This document shows, in pieces, positions 58,713-64,000 of a DNA stretch of 64,000 nucleotides. Each line of letters opens with the position of its first letter. Positions within the stretch are counted from its first letter, which is position 1. The notes beneath the pieces are model-generated. The model worked only from the letters and a program-made list of their open reading frames with translations. It did not search any database and was not told where the DNA came from. Made by a program: the position numbers and the translations under genes. The DNA comes from Veillonella denticariosi JCM 15641 (GTDB taxonomy: Bacteria > Bacillota > Negativicutes > Veillonellales > Veillonellaceae): assembly GCF_002959855.1 (NCBI RefSeq), contig NZ_PPDB01000003.1, positions 62,001-126,000 of the forward strand. The letters run 5' to 3'.

Positions 58713-61700
58713 TCAGTCTTCATCGTCAGAGGATTGATCCATAGGATATGCCAACTGGCTGAGAATATCATCTTCCCCGCCGTTATCAGCAGGTGCTTCT
58801 TCCTCTGCTTCCGGTTCTACAACTGTTACTTCATCTGTTTCAACAGCACTGCCGTCCATAACATCTTCAATACCAGTTTCTACCGCTTCATCTTCGTCAT
58901 CAAGTTCTTTCATTACTACTTCTTCTTGATCTTCATTCAATATTTTTACATCAAGACCGATACTTTGAAGTTCTTTGAGCAATACTTTAAAGGACTCAGG
59001 TACGCCCGGTTCTGGAATATTTTCACCTTTAACGATTTTTTCGTATGCTTTCACACGGCCTACGACATCATCGGATTTAACGGTCAACAACTCTTGAAGT
59101 GTATAGGCTGCACCATAGGCTTCAAGAGCCCACACTTCCATTTCCCCGAAACGCTGACCGCCGAATTGAGCTTTACCGCCCAACGGCTGTTGTGTAACAA
59201 GGGAATACGGACCTGTGGAACGAGCATGAATCTTATCATCAACCAAGTGATGGAGTTTAAGCATGTAAACATACCCGACCGTAACGCGATTATCCATCGG
59301 TTCACCTGTACGACCGTCATATAGTACGGTTTTACCGTCATCAGGGCGGTCTGCAATCGCCAATGTTTCGAATACGTCTTTTTCATGAGCACCGTCAAAT
59401 ACAGGTGTAGCGATATGAATACCCGCTACGTCCGGTTTCGGCATGCCGTATTTTTTGTAGTCATAGCCGAGTCCTTCCAATGCTTTGCGGATTTCAACCC
59501 GTTTCGCTTCGGCGGATTCAATATCATTAAGAGTATTCTTAACCTTATCGATAGCGGCCAATTCCTCTACGAGAACCGGATCCATTTCCGCCGCTTCTTC
59601 TTCGGAGTCGAAGTATTCCATATGAAGTGCATTGTATTTAGCTTCCAAAGCTTTGAGCTCCTGATAACGGGCTTCACCGCCCATAGCTTTGAATTTCTTC
59701 TGTGCCGCTTTTTCTATATGTTTGAGAATTTTCGCTTTCAAATCAATGATTTTTTCATTTTCATCGAAATGATCTGCCGTTACATCTTCTGTAACCTTCG
59801 CTTCCAAAGCTTCAATTTCACCATATAAATCGCGAACGGCTTCGATTTCATCCCAATAAGAACTGTCGGTGCGCGCTTCTTTCAACACATTCTGAATATG
59901 AAGATCCGTTTCTTTAATCTTCATGCCTAGACCTTGAACGGCCCAGCCCAAATGAGTTTCAAGAACCTGACCGATATTCATACGAGACGGTACGCCCAAC
60001 GGATTCAACACGATTTGTACCGGTGTACCGTCAGGAAGGAACGGCATGTCCTCTTTTCTCATAACGCGAGAAACGACACCTTTGTTACCATGACGGCCCG
60101 CCATTTTATCGCCTTCGTGAATCTTACGTTTTTGAGCGATATATACGCGGACGAGTTTATTTACGCCCGGTTGTAATTCATCACCGTTTTCACGAGTAAA
60201 GACCTTAACGTCTACGACTTTACCGGATTCGCCATGAGGCACACGCAAGGAAGTATCGCGTACTTCGCGTTCTTTGTCGCCAAAGATTGCACGTAGCAAG
60301 CGTTCTTCCGGCGTAAGTTCAGTTTCACCTTTCGGTGTTGCTTTACCCACGAGAATATCCCCTGGATGTACCTCCGCACCGATGCAGATAATACCGTCTT
60401 CGTCGAGATTTCTGAGCGTATCATCACCTGTATTAGGCAATTCACGCGTAATTTCTTCGGCACCTAATTTAGTGTCACGCGCATCACATTCGTATTCTTC
60501 AATATGAATGGATGTATAAATATCTTCCTTGCAAAGTTCTTCACTGAGCAGGATAGCATCTTCGTAGTTATAACCTTCCCAAGGCATGAACGCTACAAGA
60601 ACATTGTAGCCCAATGCCAATTCACCGCCGTCGGTAGCAGGGCCGTCAGCCAACACCTGGCCTTTTACAACGTGGTCACCGCGGTTGACGATCGGTTTTT
60701 GGTTAAAGCATGTGGATTGGTTGGAACGAAGGAATTTATTCAAACGGTATGTATCAACACGGCCGTCGCTATCGCGAAGAACGTGAATTTCATTACCCCA
60801 GCAACGTACGACTTTACCGGATTCACGCGCCAATACGCAGACGCCGGAGTCAGTTGCGGCTGTATATTCCATACCTGTACCGACTAGAGGCGCTTGAGCT
60901 CGCAAGAGCGGCACCGCCTGACGTTGCATGTTCGCACCCATCAAGGCACGGTTAGCATCGTCATTTTCAAGGAATGGAATCATAGCTGTACCGATGGATA
61001 CAACTTCTTTCGGACTAACGTCCATATAGTCAACCTTATCAGGTGTAACTTCCAATACGTCATGACCGCGACGACAGGCAACATGATCCTCCATGAAGTA
61101 ACCGTCCGCATCGATAGGCGAGTTCGCCTGAGCGATGGTCATTCCTTCTTCTTCATCAGCCGTCATGTATACAACACTGTCAGATACGCGCACTTTAACA
61201 ACGGTATCGGATTCTTTCCCTTTACCGTAAATTTTTTCAACGCGACGATATGGCGCTTCAATAAAGCCGAATTCATTTACCTTTGCATAGTTGGACAAAG
61301 AGTTAATCAAGCCGATGTTCGGACCTTCCGGCGTTTCAATCGGACACATGCGGCCGTAGTGAGAATGATGCACGTCACGGACTTCGAAGCCCGCACGTTC
61401 ACGAGACAAACCGCCAGGGCCGAGAGCCGATAAACGACGTTTGTGAGTCAACTCCGCCAATGGATTTGTTTGGTCCATGAACTGGGACAACTGGGAGGAA
61501 CCGAAGAATTCTTTGATTGCCGCCACTACAGGGCGAATATTGATCAATGCTTGCGGTGTAATCGATTCAATTTCCTGAATCGTCATGCGTTCACGAACAA
61601 CGCGTTCCATACGGGTTAAACCGATACGGAATTGATTTTGCAACAATTCACCTACGCAACGAAGGCGGCGGTTTCCCAAATGGTCGATATCATCAGTATG

Positions 61701-62867
61701 ACCCGCACCATCCATAAGATTGAGCAAATACGAAATATTAGCAATCATATCTTCTCTTGTAACCGTGCGATGTTCATATGGCAAATTGCAGTTATTGCAA
61801 ATCACCTTGGAAGACATGCCGTCAGAATTTTGAATATAGAACTCTGCAAAGCCTTCCCCGTCAAACACGTGGCTTTCAGCCACTACAGCCAATTGTTCCT
61901 CGGAAACCTGCACGCCTGCATCGAGAATAATTTCACCCGTCTCAGTATCTACGATAGGTTGCACCAATGTTTGACCCAACATACGTTGACGCCAGCCGAG
62001 TTTTTTATTTAATTTATAACGACCTACGCGCGCCAAATCATAACGGCGAGCATCGAAGAATAAGTTATCGAACAAATTACGAGCGGATTCTACAGTTGGA
62101 GGTTCGCCGGGACGTAATTTTTTATAAATTTCAACCAATGCTTCATCAGCAGATTGAGTCGTGTCTTTTTCCAGTGTGCGAACGATGCGTTCGTCATATA
62201 CCGGCAATCCGTCCTCACCGGTCTCACCGTTCCAGAATAGATCGAGGATGCTTTCATTAGTATCCCAGCCTAATGCACGAACCAACACCGTTGCCGGTAA
62301 TTTACGGTTTCGGTCAATACGGACGGACACCACTTCACTCGCATCTGTTTCAAGTTCTATCCACGCACCGCGATTAGGAATAACGGTGGACTCATACAAT
62401 CGATTACCCATGGTATCGATTTCTTTACCATAGTACACCCCAGGAGAACGTACCAATTGAGATACGATAACGCGTTCCGCACCATTGATGATGAAAGTAC
62501 CCGTATCAGTCATCAACGGAAAATCGCCCATAAATACTTCTTGTTCCTTGATGTCCATATTTTCCGGATCATTATTTACCAAGCGAATATTTACGCGAAG
62601 TGGCGCCGCATATGTAGCGTCACGATTTTTACATTCATTAATATCATACTTGGGTTCACCCAAGCTGAACCCTTCGAAAGAAAGTACTAGATTACCTGAA
62701 TTGTCTTTAATCGGAGAAATATCGTTGAAAATATTTTGTAAACCACTCTCCAAGAACCATTCATACGATTTACGCTGAATGTCCAATAAATGCGGCATCT
62801 TGATAACTTCGTTAATTTTTGCATATGTATAACGAGTCCTTTTGCCTACCTGTTCAGGTTTGAACAT
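58713..62867 (-). CDS. rpoB: DNA-directed RNA polymerase subunit beta
   Basis: A 1384-residue beta subunit. The rifampicin-region [29 protein letters not shown] has normal S, D and H residues as expected in a sensitive enzyme. GHMKMYKP-like regions and the NADH-type C-terminus are intact, ending in an acidic tail (about the last 70 residues, rich in Asp and Glu) longer than in E. coli. ATG at 62867 is chosen because AGGGGTG lies nine bases before it; a 53-codon upstream extension in the same frame has no ribosome site. rplJ-rplL are not directly upstream; aspA is. Confidence 0.96.
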   Translation of the reverse strand: MFKPEQVGKRTRYTYAKINEVIKMPHLLDIQRKSYEWFLESGLQNIFNDISPIKDNSGNLVLSFEGFSLGEPKYDINECKNRDATYAAPLRVNIRLVNNDPENMDIKEQEVFMGDFPLMTDTGTFIINGAERVIVSQLVRSPGVYYGKEIDTMGNRLYESTVIPNRGAWIELETDASEVVSVRIDRNRKLPATVLVRALGWDTNESILDLFWNGETGEDGLPVYDERIVRTLEKDTTQSADEALVEIYKKLRPGEPPTVESARNLFDNLFFDARRYDLARVGRYKLNKKLGWRQRMLGQTLVQPIVDTETGEIILDAGVQVSEEQLAVVAESHVFDGEGFAEFYIQNSDGMSSKVICNNCNLPYEHRTVTREDMIANISYLLNLMDGAGHTDDIDHLGNRRLRCVGELLQNQFRIGLTRMERVVRERMTIQEIESITPQALINIRPVVAAIKEFFGSSQLSQFMDQTNPLAELTHKRRLSALGPGGLSRERAGFEVRDVHHSHYGRMCPIETPEGPNIGLINSLSNYAKVNEFGFIEAPYRRVEKIYGKGKESDTVVKVRVSDSVVYMTADEEEGMTIAQANSPIDADGYFMEDHVACRRGHDVLEVTPDKVDYMDVSPKEVVSIGTAMIPFLENDDANRALMGANMQRQAVPLLRAQAPLVGTGMEYTAATDSGVCVLARESGKVVRCWGNEIHVLRDSDGRVDTYRLNKFLRSNQSTCFNQKPIVNRGDHVVKGQVLADGPATDGGELALGYNVLVAFMPWEGYNYEDAILLSEELCKEDIYTSIHIEEYECDARDTKLGAEEITRELPNTGDDTLRNLDEDGIICIGAEVHPGDILVGKATPKGETELTPEERLLRAIFGDKEREVRDTSLRVPHGESGKVVDVKVFTRENGDELQPGVNKLVRVYIAQKRKIHEGDKMAGRHGNKGVVSRVMRKEDMPFLPDGTPVQIVLNPLGVPSRMNIGQVLETHLGWAVQGLGMKIKETDLHIQNVLKEARTDSSYWDEIEAVRDLYGEIEALEAKVTEDVTADHFDENEKIIDLKAKILKHIEKAAQKKFKAMGGEARYQELKALEAKYNALHMEYFDSEEEAAEMDPVLVEELAAIDKVKNTLNDIESAEAKRVEIRKALEGLGYDYKKYGMPKPDVAGIHIATPVFDGAHEKDVFETLAIADRPDDGKTVLYDGRTGEPMDNRVTVGYVYMLKLHHLVDDKIHARSTGPYSLVTQQPLGGKAQFGGQRFGEMEVWALEAYGAAYTLQELLTVKSDDVVGRVKAYEKIVKGENIPEPGVPESFKVLLKELQSIGLDVKILNEDQEEVVMKELDDEDEAVETGIEDVMDGSAVETDEVTVVEPEAEEEAPADNGGEDDILSQLAYPMDQSSDDED

Positions 62868-63120
62868 ATTTGCTTTCACCCCTATCAAACACACCGGTCT
62901 ACCATTTTCTATAACGGCATGAAAAAGACATCTTACAGGTCTCAGTTTTCCTGCTCGAATAACGTCAAATAAAGCAAGGTCCATTTCATTTTTAAAATAA
63001 CCTTGCTTCCCGTTAACCAAGCACAACCTTGGAAGAAAACCTCATCACTATTTGTGTTATAGTTTTTGCATCCAAAAGCAGAAAACGCTACTTTTGCAAT
63101 ATATAATTCTATCAGTAATG
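62868..63120 (-). other. Leader region of rpoB
   Basis: About 250 bases between the aspA terminator and rpoB. A CCAAG/CTTGG hairpin lies near 63019-63034. No promoter with good -35 and -10 spacing was found by eye, though TATAAC occurs near 63060. The frame of rpoB stays open for 53 codons here but does not look coding. Confidence 0.4.
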
Positions 63121-63155
63121 CAAAAAACTGTCAACCAAAGGGGTTGACAGTTTTT
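63121..63155. terminator. Terminator after aspA, symmetrical
   Basis: A perfect stem AACTGTCAACC/GGTTGACAGTT within 63126-63152, flanked by A-run and T-run so it works on either strand. It ends aspA and isolates rpoBC. Confidence 0.9.
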
Positions 63156-63233
63156 GATTTTCATATATCATTCATTTAACATTATACCAAACATAGACGT
63201 ATCCATCTTAACTACGAATTTAAAAACGAATAT

Positions 63234-64000
63234 TTAGTTCCCCTTATGTTTCAAAAGGTTAGCACCGGCAATGCCGGGCCGTGTCATTTCTTTAGGGGAT
63301 AAGATATGATTAATTTCTTCTTCCGTTAACAAACCCTGTTCCAAGATGATATCCCGAATAGCACGGCCCGATTTATACGCTTCCTTCGCAAGAGCCGATG
63401 CCGTTTCATATCCTAAATGCGGTAACAATGCCGTCACGATACCTACGGAACGGTTGAGCCAGTACTCACATTGTTCCCGATCGACTTCAAGATCCACCAA
63501 TAATTTATCTACAAATGTATTAACCCCGTTTTTGAGGTAGCAAAGATTGTTAAATAAATTATATGCCAATACAGGTTCCATTACATTCAATTCAAACTGA
63601 CCGTTTTCCACCGCCAACGTGATGGTAAGATCATTACCGATAACTTGGTAACACACCTGGTTCAATACTTCTGCGATAACAGGATTAACCTTACCCGGCA
63701 TGATGGATGAACCCGGTTGACGAGGAGGTAGTTTTAATTCGCCGATACCGCAACGAGGGCCGGATGCCATCAAACGGAAATCATTGGCCATCTTGATAAG
63801 CACCAATGCGGTAACTTTAATACCGCTGGAGATATCCGCGAAAATATCCGTATTATTCGTAGCATCGATAAGGTTATCCGCCGTGTAGAACGGTTCCCCC
63901 ACCACTTCACTGAGTTCATATGCCACATCATGAATATAACTAGGCTCCGCATTAAGGCCCGTGCCTACCGCAGTAGCCCCCATATTGATGACATGAGCGC
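63234..64000 (-). CDS. aspA: Aspartate ammonia-lyase, partial (N-terminus outside window)
   Basis: The C-terminal 255 residues of a fumarase/aspartase superfamily enzyme, running off the right edge with the frame open (residues AHVINMGATAVG begin the visible part). The catalytic loop is QPGSSIMPGKVNPVIAEVLNQ; the KVNPVI form and the ASGPRCGIGELKLPPRQ context fit aspartase better than fumarase, whose loop reads KVNPTQ. Aspartase makes fumarate and ammonia reversibly from aspartate. It is terminated before rpoB and is not part of its operon. Confidence 0.88.
   Translation of the reverse strand, partial: AHVINMGATAVGTGLNAEPSYIHDVAYELSEVVGEPFYTADNLIDATNNTDIFADISSGIKVTALVLIKMANDFRLMASGPRCGIGELKLPPRQPGSSIMPGKVNPVIAEVLNQVCYQVIGNDLTITLAVENGQFELNVMEPVLAYNLFNNLCYLKNGVNTFVDKLLVDLEVDREQCEYWLNRSVGIVTALLPHLGYETASALAKEAYKSGRAIRDIILEQGLLTEEEINHILSPKEMTRPGIAGANLLKHKGN

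Noticed and set aside
62868-63026. 53-codon N-terminal extension of rpoB
   Set aside because: No ribosome site and no similarity to the usual RpoB start, whereas ATG at 62867 has a good site and begins the conserved region.

Overview
The window reads as bacterial chromosome, most likely from the Negativicutes (Veillonella/Dialister-like anaerobes). This placement is inferred from the gene set: a low-GC Firmicute-type S10-spc-alpha ribosomal order, a two-subunit 2-oxoacid:ferredoxin oxidoreductase, ECF transporter genes in the ribosomal cluster, and a tandem pair of CobT homologues like the ArsAB pair described in Sporomusa and Veillonella. No 16S gene is present, so the genus is not fixed. 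Almost every gene is on the minus strand; only the LysR-YnfA pair and a BCCT transporter are on the plus strand.

Layout, low to high coordinates. 1-3.7 kb: a partial PgeF/laccase-domain gene, a B12-binding radical SAM protein and a DUF421/DUF3290 membrane pair. 3.8-11.4 kb: a branched-chain amino acid operon transcribed ilvD-ilvA-ilvB-ilvN-(orphan ABC ATPase)-ilvC. In front of it sit a consensus-like promoter, an Ile/Leu/Val-rich 43-residue leader peptide and an intrinsic terminator, which looks like a classical attenuator. 11.5-15.8 kb: an anion symporter, a cupin, a heavy-metal-associated protein, TatA, 6-phosphogluconolactonase and an enoyl-CoA hydratase-family protein. 16.0-18.8 kb: rplM-rpsI and a solitary rpsD. 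The 3' end of rpsI is duplicated on the far side of a 1-kb AT-rich segment carrying one TMEM175-like channel gene, the footprint expected of an element inserted at the end of rpsI. 19.1-21.3 kb: LysR and YnfA genes, then 11 tRNA genes in a partly duplicated array. 21.5-29 kb: the paired CobT homologues, tyrA, a MATE exporter and korAB. 29.1-32.6 kb: truA and the ECF transporter module (ecfT, ecfA2, ecfA1). 32.7-51.9 kb: the alpha, spc, S10 and str operons, with rpsD missing from its usual place between rpsK and rpoA. 52.2-54.2 kb: a plus-strand BCCT transporter splitting rpoC from the str operon. 54.5-62.9 kb: rpoC and rpoB. 63.2-64 kb: the C-terminal part of an aspartate ammonia-lyase running off the window.

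The gene set is mainly core gene expression (RNA polymerase, 27 ribosomal proteins in the main cluster, EF-G, EF-Tu, IF-1, SecY, Map, tRNAs) plus amino-acid biosynthesis (Ile/Val, Tyr), anaerobic oxoacid metabolism and cobamide base activation. The most unusual signals are the duplicated rpsI end flanking the channel gene, the ilv attenuator with its leader peptide, the CobT-homologue pair, the partly duplicated tRNA array and the BCCT gene inserted between rpoC and the str operon. No CRISPR array, rRNA gene, transposase, integrase or prophage was seen.
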